A stretch of DNA of 64,000 nucleotides from Thermoplasmata archaeon (GCA_015063165.1 SUSZ01000001.1:62001-126000), one strand, 5' to 3'; numbered from the stretch's first letter, positions 40,901-51,168 are shown. Notes: a model not told the origin generated them from the letters alone. Translations and numbers: made by a program.

Positions 40901-43900
40901 GTCCTGACATTGAGAGCCTCGAACGAGAGCTCGGAATCGGCATAATCGGCGTCTATGTAGGCTGCCATGAGGATTATCGTCTCGATATTGTCCAAAGCGT
41001 CCGCAATGCCTATCGTTCCGATCTCGTCGCGTATGGACATGAGCTTCTCGAGGTCTACATTCTCCAGAGTGGCCTCGGGCTCGCCGATCTTCGCGAAGAT
41101 TGCCTTTCCGTCCTTGTCCGCACCTTTATACGTCACTTCGTAGCCAGGAGCGGATACGCTGGCGTTCAGGAAGGTGTCGGACCACCTCTCGAGATGATCG
41201 AGAGAGAGATCCGCGACGATCACAGACCTCTTGCTCGAATGTGGATTGATCTCCACGACGGTGACCGATGTCGAATCATCGGAATAGACGATGTTCGCTC
41301 CTGTGAGTATGGCCTCGAAGCCCATCTCCATATCGGAATCGAATTCGAAATCGTTGTTGACCAGCTGCTGAAGCTCGATGAACGATGTATTCGACACGAA
41401 AGAGAGCGACACGTCTGCCGATTTCACATCGACGGTCCCGTTGTCGGATGTGATGTACACGCTCAGGTCACCGGTCTCCACGGATACAGAGTATCTTCCG
41501 GAAGATGTCGTCCTGGCATCCAGGGACTCGACGTCGAAGACGTAGTCGGCGTATCTCGCATGCACGGACGCGGCTTTGATGGCTGTCCCGTCCGTGTTGT
41601 CCAGTACGTCGATGACGCCTATCTCGCCCTTCGAGTCCGTTATGGAGGAGAGTGCGGCGAAATCGGCATTGTCAATGATGACCTCGGGATCGGCGACGAC
41701 AGCGTCTATGGCCTTCCCGTCCTTGTCGATGCCGTTGATGGTTATGGTATATCCAGGTGCGTACAGCGATGCACTAAGGGAGGTCTCGCCCCATCTCTCT
41801 GAATGCTCCAGGGACGCTCCCAGGATCAACAGGGGCATCTTGTATCCAGAATCCGCTGGGACTACATCCAGAGATATCGAATCGTTCTCGAACTGCAGGT
41901 CCAGTCCCTTGAAGCCAGCATCCAGGTCGAGATCCGTGTCCGATTGGAATTCGAATCCGTTGTTCACCAAATTCATAAGCCCGCTGAACGGGATATCGGA
42001 AATCAGATTGGCCTCAGTTCCGTCGGCTTTCGAAATGACCGTACCATTGTCGATGGGAATGTAAGCGCTCAGGAAATCCGTGCCGACCGAGGCATAGTAC
42101 CTGTTGGCGGAGGAGAGCTCGACCTTCAGGCTGTCGGCTTCGAACCTGTATTCCCCATATTCGACCTCGATGGAATACGTCCCGACCTCGATCCTCTTGA
42201 CGTTGTCCAGCAGGTCTGCGGCTTCGATCTTGTCGTTATCTTCGTATATCGAGAGGATCTTGTCGAGATCAAGGTCGTTCATGGTCAACTCGGGATCGAA
42301 GATCGCTGCGTGGATGTCCTTTCCGCCCTTATCAGTGCCGTCGACAGAAATCTTGTAGCCGACTCCGGAGACGCTGGCATCCAAGGTCGTCCTCATCAGC
42401 CTCTCGGAATGGTCGATGGTCGCCTCTAAGAATAGGACGGAGGATTCGCTTCCCGAAATCGCGATTCCGGATATCGGGGAATCCGACGAACCGCCGTCCA
42501 TGCCGACGTCCAGCCCGTTCAACATGGCGTCGATGGTGACTTTGACGTCGGATTCGAACTCCAGACCGCTGTCGACGAGAGCCATCAGCTCGGTGAAAGG
42601 TGCGCTGGAATCGATCGAAGCGTAAAGGGCACCCGACCTGATGTCCAGGTTCCCGATATCGGAGGGCGCCTGAGCGATCAGGGAGCTTGCGGATACTGTT
42701 GCGGTGAATCTGTTCGCAGACCCTATGCCGAGGCCCAGGTTGTTGACGATGAAATGGTATGCATCGTACTCCGCATCCACGGAAGCTGCGGACAGGGCTA
42801 TGGCGGCAACGTTATCCAGGATGTTTGCCGCCTCCAGCTTGCCCTTCTCGTTGTAGGCGGACATCATCTTGTCCACATCGGCCTTCTCGACGCTGGCCCC
42901 GGGATCGACGGCCACAGCATGGACATGTTTCGCAGGATAACCCATATCGCCGTCGATGGTGACAGTGTATCCGGTGGCGGAGATGTCCGCATCCAGAAAG
43001 GTCTTGGATGTCCTCATCGAATGGACGAGGGACGCTTCCATAGAGATCACAGACGAATCTTCGCTAGCTATGTCTATCTGCATAGACGAAGAGGCGCCTG
43101 TGCCGTCCTCGTAGGTCAAGGAAAGGCCGGCGATGTCGGCGTCCAAAGATATGATAGCGTCCGACTGGAAGTCCAGACCGTTGGCGAACACGCTCTGGAG
43201 CTCCGTGAACGATGTGTCAGAGATGGCATGGACGTACAGGAGGCCGGACTTCAAGCCTATCGATTTTCCATCGTAGGGCAAGGACACGTCCACGTAATCC
43301 GCTTTCGCAGTGACGGTATATCTGCTGGACGCCTCTGTCCTCAGGTCCAGAGACTCCAGCTTCACGAGATGCTCGCCGAACTCGGCATCGACGCTGGATA
43401 TGGTGACCGCGGCCCTCTTCGCGCTGTCGAGGAGGTCGACGGGTCCGATGTCGCCTGAATCGTATTTGGCCAGTATGTTAGAGACGTTGACATCCTCGAG
43501 CGCGATCACGGGGTCCACAGCAGTGGCTTCGAGCATATCGCCCGATTCGGGGACATTCATGACCAAGGTTATCGTGTATCCTGGAGCGGAGATGCTGGCG
43601 TCCATCAATGTCTCGTCCTTCTTCTCGGAATGTGAGACGGAGGCGCTTAGCGTTATATAGGCTCCGCTGGAGGATGAGACGATCGCGGTGCCATCCCCAT
43701 AGGTTCCGGAGAGACCTTCGACGCTCGCTTCGAGGGATATTTCCGCATCGGATTCGAATTCCAGACTGTTCTGAGCGAGCTTCTGAAGATCCGAGAAGGA
43801 GATGTCTGACTCTACGGAGACGCTGATGGCTCCCGATTCCATATCGACAGACCCTAAGTCGGTCGGGACATGAGCTTCCATGGAGGAGATGCCGACATCC

Positions 43901-46590
43901 ACGGCGTATCTATAGGATGCTGCGGCCCTGAGGTCGACGGTTCCGAGGACTAAGGCGTACTTATCGTACTTCACATCGGCCAAGGCCGCCTTGACTGCTA
44001 TCTCCTTGGTGTTGTCCAGGATATCGGTGGGTTCCAGGGTTCCCGCATCATACAAGGACAGGAGCGCAGCGATATCGACGTCGTCAAGATCCACCTCGGG
44101 ATTTGTGACAGCAACGTCGAAAGCCTTCCCGTCCTTGTCGTTTCCTGCGGCGGTTATCTTGTAGCCGATGGCGGATAGCCTTGCAGAGAGGACGGACTTG
44201 TCCCATCTGACGGAGTTGTCGAAGGAAAGCTCCGCCTCCACAGTGCCGCTTCCGGACACGTCCACGCTGAGATTTTCGCTGGCGTAATTGACGTTCAGAC
44301 CGGTCAGATCTGCTGTGAAATCGATGCTGACATCCGATTCAAACTCGAATCCGTTGACGGAGGCCTTCTGAAGATCGGTGAACGACGCGTCGGATGAAAG
44401 GAAGATGTCTGCTGAATCCGCTTCCAGCTCGATGGATTTCCCGTCTACAGGGATGTCGGCGACGAACGAACCGGACTCTATCATCGCCACGTGCCTGCCG
44501 GAAGACTCCACCCTGAGGTCCATAGACTCGAACTCGACATGGGTCTCGCCGTAGTCAACGACAGCGGAGCCGACCTGAACGACCATCCTGTCGGTGTTGT
44601 CCAATATCTCGGTGGCCCCGATCTTGCCGCCATCGTAGCGGAGCACGGCCAGCTCGCCGATGTTCATGTCGTCAATAGAGGCCACAGCATCGGTCAGGAC
44701 CGCGTCGAGGTACATCTTCTTCTCGTAGTCGTACTCCTTGAGAGTCAGCTCGTATCCGGATGCGGAGACGCTGCCGTTCAGGAGAGTGGAATCCTTGTAG
44801 AGGGTGTGCCTGATGAAAAGGTCCAGCTCCATGCCGGACGCTCCGGGGGAGATCTGCTCGCTTGAAACTGTAAGCGACCTGTCGGAGCCCGCATAGTCGA
44901 TGTCCACGCCGTAGGTCTTCACCTGAAGGACCATCTCCGAGTTGGTCGTGATCCCAGGGACGGAGTTCATGATCTCGAAGTACTCCGCGAGCGAGCCGTT
45001 GGTGGAGAAATAGACGGTGGTGCCCTCGACATCCGCTACGAGGATGCCTCCATTATTCAGCTCCATGGAACCCTCCACGCTATCGACGCTAACGGAGAGC
45101 GTGTTCTGCCTTCTGGCATCCTCTTCCAGAACCGCATCCAAACCGCTGACGACCATGTCGTGGCCGTTCTTGGCATAGGCGATGCCAGATGCGGAAAGAT
45201 GGAAGCACTCGCAGTTGTCGAGAAGCTGCTGGACGTCCATGGTCCCCAGCCTCGAGTGGATGCCATACAGGCCGGCCAGATCCATGTTGCTTATCACGAG
45301 CTCCAGGTCGGTGACCGCTATCTCGGAGGCGGGACCGCTGAAAGGCATGATCTCCGCCGTGATAGAGGGGATCGACACGTCCAGGTCCATCAGGAACGTG
45401 CTGCTGAGGCCGAACGAGTTGAGGACCATGTTGGATGAGGTGATCTCGTACGAAGCCTCGTCGTCCTTCCACTGGATGTCCAGGCGGTACTGGGAGGATG
45501 AAGCCCTGTTCAGGACGATGGAGATGTCCGAGATGTTCTTCACGGTGCCCTTGACGCAGTTCTCGAGGGTTCCTGTCTCAGCGGTTATGTCGATGGCTCC
45601 GATGAGCTCGGACGCGTCCGGCTTGGTGCCGTCGGATATCTCGGCGTAGAGGATCTGGAACAGCACAGGGAGGTCGACTGCGATGCTCCAGTCGATGTCC
45701 TCGATGGCATCCTTGCTCTGCAGGACATCCAGAAGGTATCTCTCGGTCACCATCTTGTCGATGTGGGATGAGATGGCCAGGATCCCCTCGCTGCTGAGGG
45801 AGGTTTCGAGCCTATCAAATCCTGACAACCCGGTGTAGTTGGTGATGCCGCTCTCCTCATAGCAGGTGGAAGTCTCCACGCTGGCGATGTTGATGTCCTT
45901 GAGATAGAGGTGACCATGTTTCCCGATCTTCAAATACAGCGCCAGGTCCAATGAATCGGTCTTGTCGTTGGAAGTGATGGTGGTTGTGCTTGTGCTGAGG
46001 AGGGTGTTGCCGTCGTACTTCTCCTTGACGAGGATCATCTCGGAGAAGCCGACGACCACGTCTACGGTCCCGAGACCCAGCTTGACGACGATGCTTGGCT
46101 CCACCAAAGTGAGATAGGTATCGCCACGATTCACATAGACCCCCTTGTCCGATCCGGAAGGCTGGAACGTGGTCGACAGGGTCCCGCTCAGGATCTTGAG
46201 CTCCAGCGAAACGGTGCCGTCGAACGTTATCGTGACGTCATCCCCTAGCAAGGGGAGAAAGACCGTTCCGAACTCGATCGGCTCACCGCCCTCGAGTATT
46301 ATGCTTCCTCCGGAGCTCGTGATGGATGCCGAGCCCACGATGACTATCTTCGAGCCTTGGCCGATTACCAGGTTGTAATTCGAGATATCTATGCTGGCAC
46401 CGTCGTTGACGAGAATGTCGGAACCGCTTTCGATGCGGGTGTCCTCCTCGAGAACGCAGTCGCCGGTGATGACCACGTTCCCTGCTCTGGTGACCGTGAT
46501 GTCCGCATCGCTCTGTTCAGAAGCGAACGGAACCGCGACAAGCAATACGATGGCCAGCATCGCGAAAATGATGGCGTTGGTGAATCTCAT
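37918..46590 (-). CDS. Giant secreted, C-terminally membrane-anchored repeat protein (~2,890 aa, roughly 10-12 repeats of ~195-200 aa)
   Basis: Signal peptide MRFTNAIIFAMLAIVLLVAVPFASEQSDA; recurring (L/F)EFxSD, SxxGYxxTxxG, LLDNxxxI, SDxSFxELQ motifs; C-terminal TM LLLAILFFAAAAVMLGYLVRYYLKKSRG. Confidence 0.85.
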   Translation of the reverse strand: MRFTNAIIFAMLAIVLLVAVPFASEQSDADITVTRAGNVVITGDCVLEEDTRIESGSDILVNDGASIDISNYNLVIGQGSKIVIVGSASITSSGGSIILEGGEPIEFGTVFLPLLGDDVTITFDGTVSLELKILSGTLSTTFQPSGSDKGVYVNRGDTYLTLVEPSIVVKLGLGTVDVVVGFSEMILVKEKYDGNTLLSTSTTTITSNDKTDSLDLALYLKIGKHGHLYLKDINIASVETSTCYEESGITNYTGLSGFDRLETSLSSEGILAISSHIDKMVTERYLLDVLQSKDAIEDIDWSIAVDLPVLFQILYAEISDGTKPDASELIGAIDITAETGTLENCVKGTVKNISDISIVLNRASSSQYRLDIQWKDDEASYEITSSNMVLNSFGLSSTFLMDLDVSIPSITAEIMPFSGPASEIAVTDLELVISNMDLAGLYGIHSRLGTMDVQQLLDNCECFHLSASGIAYAKNGHDMVVSGLDAVLEEDARRQNTLSVSVDSVEGSMELNNGGILVADVEGTTVYFSTNGSLAEYFEIMNSVPGITTNSEMVLQVKTYGVDIDYAGSDRSLTVSSEQISPGASGMELDLFIRHTLYKDSTLLNGSVSASGYELTLKEYDYEKKMYLDAVLTDAVASIDDMNIGELAVLRYDGGKIGATEILDNTDRMVVQVGSAVVDYGETHVEFESMDLRVESSGRHVAMIESGSFVADIPVDGKSIELEADSADIFLSSDASFTDLQKASVNGFEFESDVSIDFTADLTGLNVNYASENLSVDVSGSGTVEAELSFDNSVRWDKSVLSARLSAIGYKITAAGNDKDGKAFDVAVTNPEVDLDDVDIAALLSLYDAGTLEPTDILDNTKEIAVKAALADVKYDKYALVLGTVDLRAAASYRYAVDVGISSMEAHVPTDLGSVDMESGAISVSVESDISFSDLQKLAQNSLEFESDAEISLEASVEGLSGTYGDGTAIVSSSSGAYITLSASVSHSEKKDETLMDASISAPGYTITLVMNVPESGDMLEATAVDPVIALEDVNVSNILAKYDSGDIGPVDLLDSAKRAAVTISSVDAEFGEHLVKLESLDLRTEASSRYTVTAKADYVDVSLPYDGKSIGLKSGLLYVHAISDTSFTELQSVFANGLDFQSDAIISLDADIAGLSLTYEDGTGASSSMQIDIASEDSSVISMEASLVHSMRTSKTFLDADISATGYTVTIDGDMGYPAKHVHAVAVDPGASVEKADVDKMMSAYNEKGKLEAANILDNVAAIALSAASVDAEYDAYHFIVNNLGLGIGSANRFTATVSASSLIAQAPSDIGNLDIRSGALYASIDSSAPFTELMALVDSGLEFESDVKVTIDAMLNGLDVGMDGGSSDSPISGIAISGSESSVLFLEATIDHSERLMRTTLDASVSGVGYKISVDGTDKGGKDIHAAIFDPELTMNDLDLDKILSIYEDNDKIEAADLLDNVKRIEVGTYSIEVEYGEYRFEADSLKVELSSANRYYASVGTDFLSAYIPIDNGTVISKADGTEANLISDIPFSGLMNLVNNGFEFQSDTDLDLDAGFKGLDLQFENDSISLDVVPADSGYKMPLLILGASLEHSERWGETSLSASLYAPGYTITINGIDKDGKAIDAVVADPEVIIDNADFAALSSITDSKGEIGVIDVLDNTDGTAIKAASVHARYADYVFDVESLDARTTSSGRYSVSVETGDLSVYITSDNGTVDVKSADVSLSFVSNTSFIELQQLVNNDFEFDSDMEMGFEAILTGANIVYSDDSTSVTVVEINPHSSKRSVIVADLSLDHLERWSDTFLNASVSAPGYEVTYKGADKDGKAIFAKIGEPEATLENVDLEKLMSIRDEIGTIGIADALDNIETIILMAAYIDADYADSELSFEALNVRTSSFSRYVLAVDYDVMSVHVPSDNGTLDARSGTSSINLVSDTSFNEIMDAIDNNLEFESDVDMILGAKFTGLKVTYSGGPSDIVVTYSDSGPVAPTVVVTASLIHSEGEAETLVDLTLDVVGYGMTVKVDDIGNGTGLDLVVEDPHLSVVAADIAAILSAYEEDGTVSAGLLDRCESIGVSASHMSVKMDEGEKLAMHMTSPALEAGADKKSTVHVESQSISVSAPVQDGEIELEAVGLSADLSSTTTFSELIDIISNLKFDSDAEIGLDASMCDASMTYSGEAISFSLTETDDTGSPEISLYANLVHTEDTSGTLLSFDASTVGYTLVFDSHGLHYGKVPVKGDDLHAMSVDPGLSIGDLNIAELLDLYEKNKSLELQQLLDNCGSLLLSTDYAEVEWDGDGEIDAFVVNSSAGLSRNSSGHAAVAFEMEEAKVAVPIYGMIVDLHANETKTTISSDIPFSDLTELILGGMEFTEDTNMDISLSSKGLGLCLDKDGASYRLSLVPREETLSNPFTLDLDLSYILYNDRSTLSGKLDTSGYTATIEVDMDEETSRKVLSLPFSSDVGTSLKFVLEDLVFDMSGFDIKTVYDIIAETETITIQQLIDSSNSLGMSVASISADIDSDDAYDATLSNVKASLSKSILGLNTMSFGFEELTTTIELEKGTVDVHSDASEVVVITEGSITECIDAFFYGEDFSEETRAEIHLSNESLLVEYKNGEDYLSISNEKMSDTSPKYVTVVLSMEHSDYKNMTYLDGKLSAIGHSIVLYDKSVVNDDGGIIYLTLKTDEASGGFEADFGEDVALSANLYLPWNLDFSYYDVEFRIESSDSVTSLTHGKLNVDGYDHEKEGLLAILPAILDSDFTYETRVLLSSGDMSVYGNDGTTVLSSYGNTEIGIKKLLVDLKRGDVLNVTLEKVDLSITDQDGKVTEKSLDRLDVTKDVSGVEPEEGWVEKNSLLLAILFFAAAAVMLGYLVRYYLKKSRGSDPEDSEPKE

Positions 46591-48101
46591 AGCGTCTTCC
46601 TCCTGCCTACTAGCAAAACGATCGTAGGAATCGCGACCACGACGAATATGATGGCCCCGTACACCAGCGCCTCGCCCATCCCTTGGGCGTAAACCGTGGC
46701 TATCTGGTCCGTCAGACCTGGAAGCAGTTTCAACAGCTCCTCCATCGGAGTGATCAACAGATTGGCGAGCGTGCTGTTCGCCGGAATCTCGAACGGAAGT
46801 ATCTCGTTCCAGTGCTCTAGATATGCGCCCAGCTCCCTCAGCATGTACTGGTCCGTGACGAACTGGTAGAAGTTGTATCCCAGCCAGAGAGCGGCGGTGC
46901 GTATCATGATGGCGAATCCCATCAGGGCACTGTTGTTGTCCTCGTTGGTCCTGTTCTGGAGAGTGGCGTTGATCATGGACACGAGGCACCCGATTGCCAG
47001 ACCTAGGACGTAGAGATGGATGGCAAATATGAACGAAGGATCGTCCTCTTTGACCAGCAGCATAGATACCAGAGCTATCGACGACAGGATGACGCTCAGG
47101 ATGAACCAGATGAGATGCCCCGTCTTGTCGATCTTCTTGGAGATCGTGATCGCGGTCGTGGCCGCTCCCAGAACGACGATGATGAAGAACGGAGCCGCCT
47201 CAAGGATGGACATCTGGTAGGTGAAGAACGAGATCTTGATCATCGATCCCACCGCGGCCATGTCTATGGCTCCCAGCAGAACTATGAAGATTAGCGATGC
47301 AATCGTGAGCTTCCTGTTGTCCAGCTTGCGATAGGCGACAGAGTTGGGATTGATTGCTTCCACCAATGCCAACGCCACGATCAGCATGATCAGAATCGCC
47401 ACCCCCATAAGAGCCTCGGTGCTGAGGACGTCCCAGTCCAGGTACAGCTTCTGAAGGAAGAACACGAAGAACCCGACGAACAGCATCAGTATGATGGACC
47501 CCGGATAGTCAGGTTTCATCTTGCTGGGCTCCCCCTTCGACAAGAACTGCAGACACGGATAGAACACGATAGCCTGGAGAGCCGCCATGGTCCAGAAGGT
47601 GAGCTGCCAGCCCATCCCATCGATGATGGCCTTTCCTAGGAAGACTCCGACCAGCATCCCCAGGCCGAATCCCAGGGACATTATCCCGTTCGCGATGTAA
47701 CGGAACTTGTGGTTAGGAACGTCAAAGTAGATCTGGGCGATGCACACTATGATGACGATACCGGCTCCGAATCCCTCGATTATACGGAACAGGATAAACC
47801 AGCTCATCTCCGTGCTCATCGCGCATGCTATCGAGCCTAGTATGAACAAAACCGTACCGATAATGTAAGGCTTCCTGCGCCCCATGCTGTCGATGATGCT
47901 TGCAAACAGACCCATCGAAGCGCATTCTCCGCCTACGAACGCAGGGAACGTCCATGCGTACCCTTTGGTGGGGAACGAGTTCAGATCGATCATCAGGTCC
48001 AATGACAGGATCTGGGTGAACGCCGCTGGAACGCACACTATGAAAGTGGTGAACGACATCATCCAGAGCCCTGGCATCGCTTTCTTGATTTCCGCATCCA
48101 T
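46587..48101 (-). CDS. MFS transporter
   Basis: 504 aa polytopic; SMGRRKPYIIGTVLFILGSIACAM and FRIIEGFGAGIVI motifs. Confidence 0.85.
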   Translation of the reverse strand: MDAEIKKAMPGLWMMSFTTFIVCVPAAFTQILSLDLMIDLNSFPTKGYAWTFPAFVGGECASMGLFASIIDSMGRRKPYIIGTVLFILGSIACAMSTEMSWFILFRIIEGFGAGIVIIVCIAQIYFDVPNHKFRYIANGIMSLGFGLGMLVGVFLGKAIIDGMGWQLTFWTMAALQAIVFYPCLQFLSKGEPSKMKPDYPGSIILMLFVGFFVFFLQKLYLDWDVLSTEALMGVAILIMLIVALALVEAINPNSVAYRKLDNRKLTIASLIFIVLLGAIDMAAVGSMIKISFFTYQMSILEAAPFFIIVVLGAATTAITISKKIDKTGHLIWFILSVILSSIALVSMLLVKEDDPSFIFAIHLYVLGLAIGCLVSMINATLQNRTNEDNNSALMGFAIMIRTAALWLGYNFYQFVTDQYMLRELGAYLEHWNEILPFEIPANSTLANLLITPMEELLKLLPGLTDQIATVYAQGMGEALVYGAIIFVVVAIPTIVLLVGRRKTL

Positions 48102-48199
48102 TCGAAGATTACCAGCGAGTGATTCCTATGTTGCTTATTAAGATTGGTCAACTAGTTAAAATTACATTAGAATATTCTGGACTCATTCGTACATAACCA

Positions 48200-48212
48200 G
48201 AAGACAGTCTTC
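48200..48212. promoter_or_regulatory. Palindromic operator candidate in MFS/ChlI divergent intergenic region
   Basis: Perfect GAAGAC-A-GTCTTC. Confidence 0.3.
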
Positions 48213-48295
48213 CAAAAATCAACCCGGTATTGGCTCATACATCCGGTATTAATACGCTGTCATCGTTACCTCGAACAGGACAACAAGGCGATACC

Positions 48296-49333
48296 ATGGC
48301 CACAAGAGCAGCGTACCCGTTTTCAGCCATCGTCGGCCAAGATCAGATGAAGCTGGCCCTCATCCTCAACACGATTAGCCCCGGTATCGGAGGGGTCCTG
48401 ATACGCGGAGAGAAAGGGACCGCCAAGTCCACCGCTGTCAGGGCCCTGGCCCGCCTTCTGCCGGACCGCGTCGTCGTCAGAGGATGCCGCTGCGGATGCC
48501 TTCTTTCGAACAGAAGGGAATACTGCACCGAATGCGCCGAGAGATACGCGAGCTCCGAGCCCGAAGGCGTCACCATGCCGATGGAGGTGGTGGAGCTTCC
48601 GCTGAACTCAACCGAGGACCGCGTATCCGGGACACTGGACCTGGAGATGGCCATATCCGAAGGAAGGAAGAGCTTCGAGCCCGGAATCCTGGCCAGAGCC
48701 AACGGGAACATTCTCTACGTGGACGAGGTGAACCTTCTCGACGACCACATCGTGGACCTTCTTCTCGATTCAGCCGCTATGGGCGTCAACTACGTCGAGA
48801 GGGAAGGGGTCTCATTCCAGCACCCTTCGAGCTTCATCCTCGTCGGAACCATGAATCCGGAGGAGGGCGACCTGCGTCCCCAGCTTCTGGACCGTTTCGG
48901 CCTCATGGTCGACGTCGTTGGAGAGACGGACGAGGCCAAAAGGAAGGAGATCATCCGCAGGAGGCTCGCTTTCGAGAGGGATCGCGACGGATTCATCGAA
49001 TCCTATCGCGAAAGCGACGACGAGCTCCGCAGACGCATATCCGAGGCCAAGGCCAACGTGGACTCCGTCAGCATAGGCGAGGACGCCCTGGACCTGTCCG
49101 TGAGGATCTCGATCAGGCTGGGCATCGACGGGCACCGCGCCGACCTAACGATGATCCGCTCCGCATGCGCGCTGGCGGCCTGGGAGGGTCGCGGAGAGGC
49201 TTCCGCCGACGACGTGGCCAAGGTCGCCCCGATGGTGCTGGCCCACCGCATGAGGAAGAACCCGTTCGACGAGGCCTCCATAGACGCGAAAGGCCTTTCC
49301 GAATGCCTGTCGGAGCTGGTGTCCTCGAGATGA
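48296..49333 (+). CDS. Mg/Co-chelatase AAA+ subunit (ChlI/BchI-like)
   Basis: FSAIVGQDQMKLALILNTI; GVLIRGEKGTAKSTAVRALA; YVDEVNLLDDHIVD; GTMNPEEGDLRPQLLDRFGL. Confidence 0.9.
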   Translation: MATRAAYPFSAIVGQDQMKLALILNTISPGIGGVLIRGEKGTAKSTAVRALARLLPDRVVVRGCRCGCLLSNRREYCTECAERYASSEPEGVTMPMEVVELPLNSTEDRVSGTLDLEMAISEGRKSFEPGILARANGNILYVDEVNLLDDHIVDLLLDSAAMGVNYVEREGVSFQHPSSFILVGTMNPEEGDLRPQLLDRFGLMVDVVGETDEAKRKEIIRRRLAFERDRDGFIESYRESDDELRRRISEAKANVDSVSIGEDALDLSVRISIRLGIDGHRADLTMIRSACALAAWEGRGEASADDVAKVAPMVLAHRMRKNPFDEASIDAKGLSECLSELVSSR

Positions 49334-51159
49334 CGGACTTCCCGATCACGGCGATGGTCGGCTACGAGGACGCGACGGTCGCATTGTCTGCGATGCTGTG
49401 CTCTCCCGACCTCCATAGCGTGCTGATAGCCGGCGGCTCGGGCACTGGCAAGAGCGTAGCCGCCCGCGCATCGCATCAGCTTTCCGGATCGAGAAGGATA
49501 GTGAACCTTCCCGCGACCTCCGATCAAGGCCAGGTCTTCGGAACCCTGGACCTGGAGGAGGCGATCCGCTCCGGAAAGGAGGAGCGCACGGATTCGGTCC
49601 TCTCCCGCGCCGACGGGAACATACTCGTGATAGACGATGCCAACCTGATGCGCCAGTCTCTCCTGCTGAGCATCCTCGAAGCCGCCGAGGAGGGGATGGC
49701 CGTTCCGGAGACCTCCTCCCCGTACAGCGTCGACCTGAAGGTCGTGTGCACCATGAACCCGGAGGAGGGCGACATCGACCCTCATGTCCTGGACAGGTTC
49801 GACATGTGCGTTTTCATCGAGCCTATCATGGACGAGGGGATGAGGAAGGAGGTCGCGAGGAGACGTCTCGCGTTCGACAAGGCGCCGGATTCCTTGGACG
49901 AGAGCTTTCTGACCGAGCTCAAGAGCATCCGCGACAAGGTCTCCAGAGCGGATGTGTCGAAGGTGACGGTGGCATCCGATTATCCGGGGTTCATATCCGA
50001 GATCTGCGGCGAGATGCATGTGGAAGGCCACCGCGGAGACATAGCGGTGCTCAACACCGCCTGCGCCCTAGCCGCTCTGGACAGCAGGAGCTCCGCAGGC
50101 ATGAGGGACCTTTCGAAAGCGGTGAAGCTCTGCCTGCAGCATCGCAGGAGGGACCCTCCCGAGAATCAGCCTGAACCTCCGCAGCCTCAGGAAAGCGAGG
50201 AGGACCAGAATGACGATCCCCCTCAGAACGAGGAGGACCGCCAGGACGGCGAGAACGAGAGCAACAGCAGCGAGCCGCGTTCCGCCGAGGAGAACTCCGA
50301 TGCCGACGAAAATGAGAAGCCAGAGAGCCAGGAGGACAAGGTGTTCGACATCGGGGAGCAGTTCGAAGTTCGGGACTACATTCCTGAGCCGGTCTCGAAG
50401 AAGGTCAAGAGCAGAACCGGCCGCAGGAACGAGTCGATCTCCAACGACGGGACCGGACACACGGTCGGCTACATGATACCCCGCGAGAGGATCAAGAGTC
50501 TGGCCCTATCCGCTTCCATAATAGCCGCCGCACCGAAACAGCCGTTCAGAAAGCATGAGGACCTGGCAGTGGTCCTCAAAGTCGACGATCTCCGCGAGAA
50601 CGTCCGCATGAGAAGGAGGTCCACCGACATCGTGTTCGTCGTGGACGGCTCAGGATCGATGGGGGCCCATCAGCGCATGATAGCGGTGAAGGGAGCCGTC
50701 CTCTCGCTGCTGAACGACGCCTACCGTCGCAGGGACCGCGTAGGCATGGCCGTTTTCAGGGGACAGAGCGCCGAGGAGTACCTCCCGATGACGAGGAGCG
50801 TCCTCACCGCATACCGCAGGCTGAAGGAGATGCCTACCGGCGGGAAGACTCCGCTCACCAAGGGATTGACGAAAGGCATCGAGATGCTGAGGCGGTCGCG
50901 CGACCAGTCCACGGAACCGGTCATGGTGGTCCTCACTGACGGACGCGGGAACTCCAAGGAGGACAGCGAGGATAACATCAGGAAGATCGCCGGGGTCCTG
51001 AGCTCGGAAGGTATTCGCACTATAGTGATAGATACCGAAACCGGACTCCTCCGCTTCGGTAGAACTATAGTGCTAGCATCAATACTGGATGCGGATTATA
51101 TCAAATTGGAAGAGCTCAGCGGGAGAAACCTGCGCAGCTCCTTGGATTCGATGTTATGA
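49330..51159 (+). CDS. Mg/Co-chelatase ChlD/BchD-like subunit (AAA+ plus VWA)
   Basis: IAGGSGTGKSVAARA; acidic linker; VFVVDGSGSMGAHQRM MIDAS motif. Confidence 0.9.
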   Translation: MTDFPITAMVGYEDATVALSAMLCSPDLHSVLIAGGSGTGKSVAARASHQLSGSRRIVNLPATSDQGQVFGTLDLEEAIRSGKEERTDSVLSRADGNILVIDDANLMRQSLLLSILEAAEEGMAVPETSSPYSVDLKVVCTMNPEEGDIDPHVLDRFDMCVFIEPIMDEGMRKEVARRRLAFDKAPDSLDESFLTELKSIRDKVSRADVSKVTVASDYPGFISEICGEMHVEGHRGDIAVLNTACALAALDSRSSAGMRDLSKAVKLCLQHRRRDPPENQPEPPQPQESEEDQNDDPPQNEEDRQDGENESNSSEPRSAEENSDADENEKPESQEDKVFDIGEQFEVRDYIPEPVSKKVKSRTGRRNESISNDGTGHTVGYMIPRERIKSLALSASIIAAAPKQPFRKHEDLAVVLKVDDLRENVRMRRRSTDIVFVVDGSGSMGAHQRMIAVKGAVLSLLNDAYRRRDRVGMAVFRGQSAEEYLPMTRSVLTAYRRLKEMPTGGKTPLTKGLTKGIEMLRRSRDQSTEPVMVVLTDGRGNSKEDSEDNIRKIAGVLSSEGIRTIVIDTETGLLRFGRTIVLASILDADYIKLEELSGRNLRSSLDSML

Positions 51160-51168
51160 GGTGGTAAA

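Noticed and set aside
46591-46989. N-terminal extension of the giant ORF in the track
   Set aside because: Overlaps the MFS gene and is low-complexity Arg/His-rich; a clear signal peptide begins at MRFTNAIIFAML (46590).
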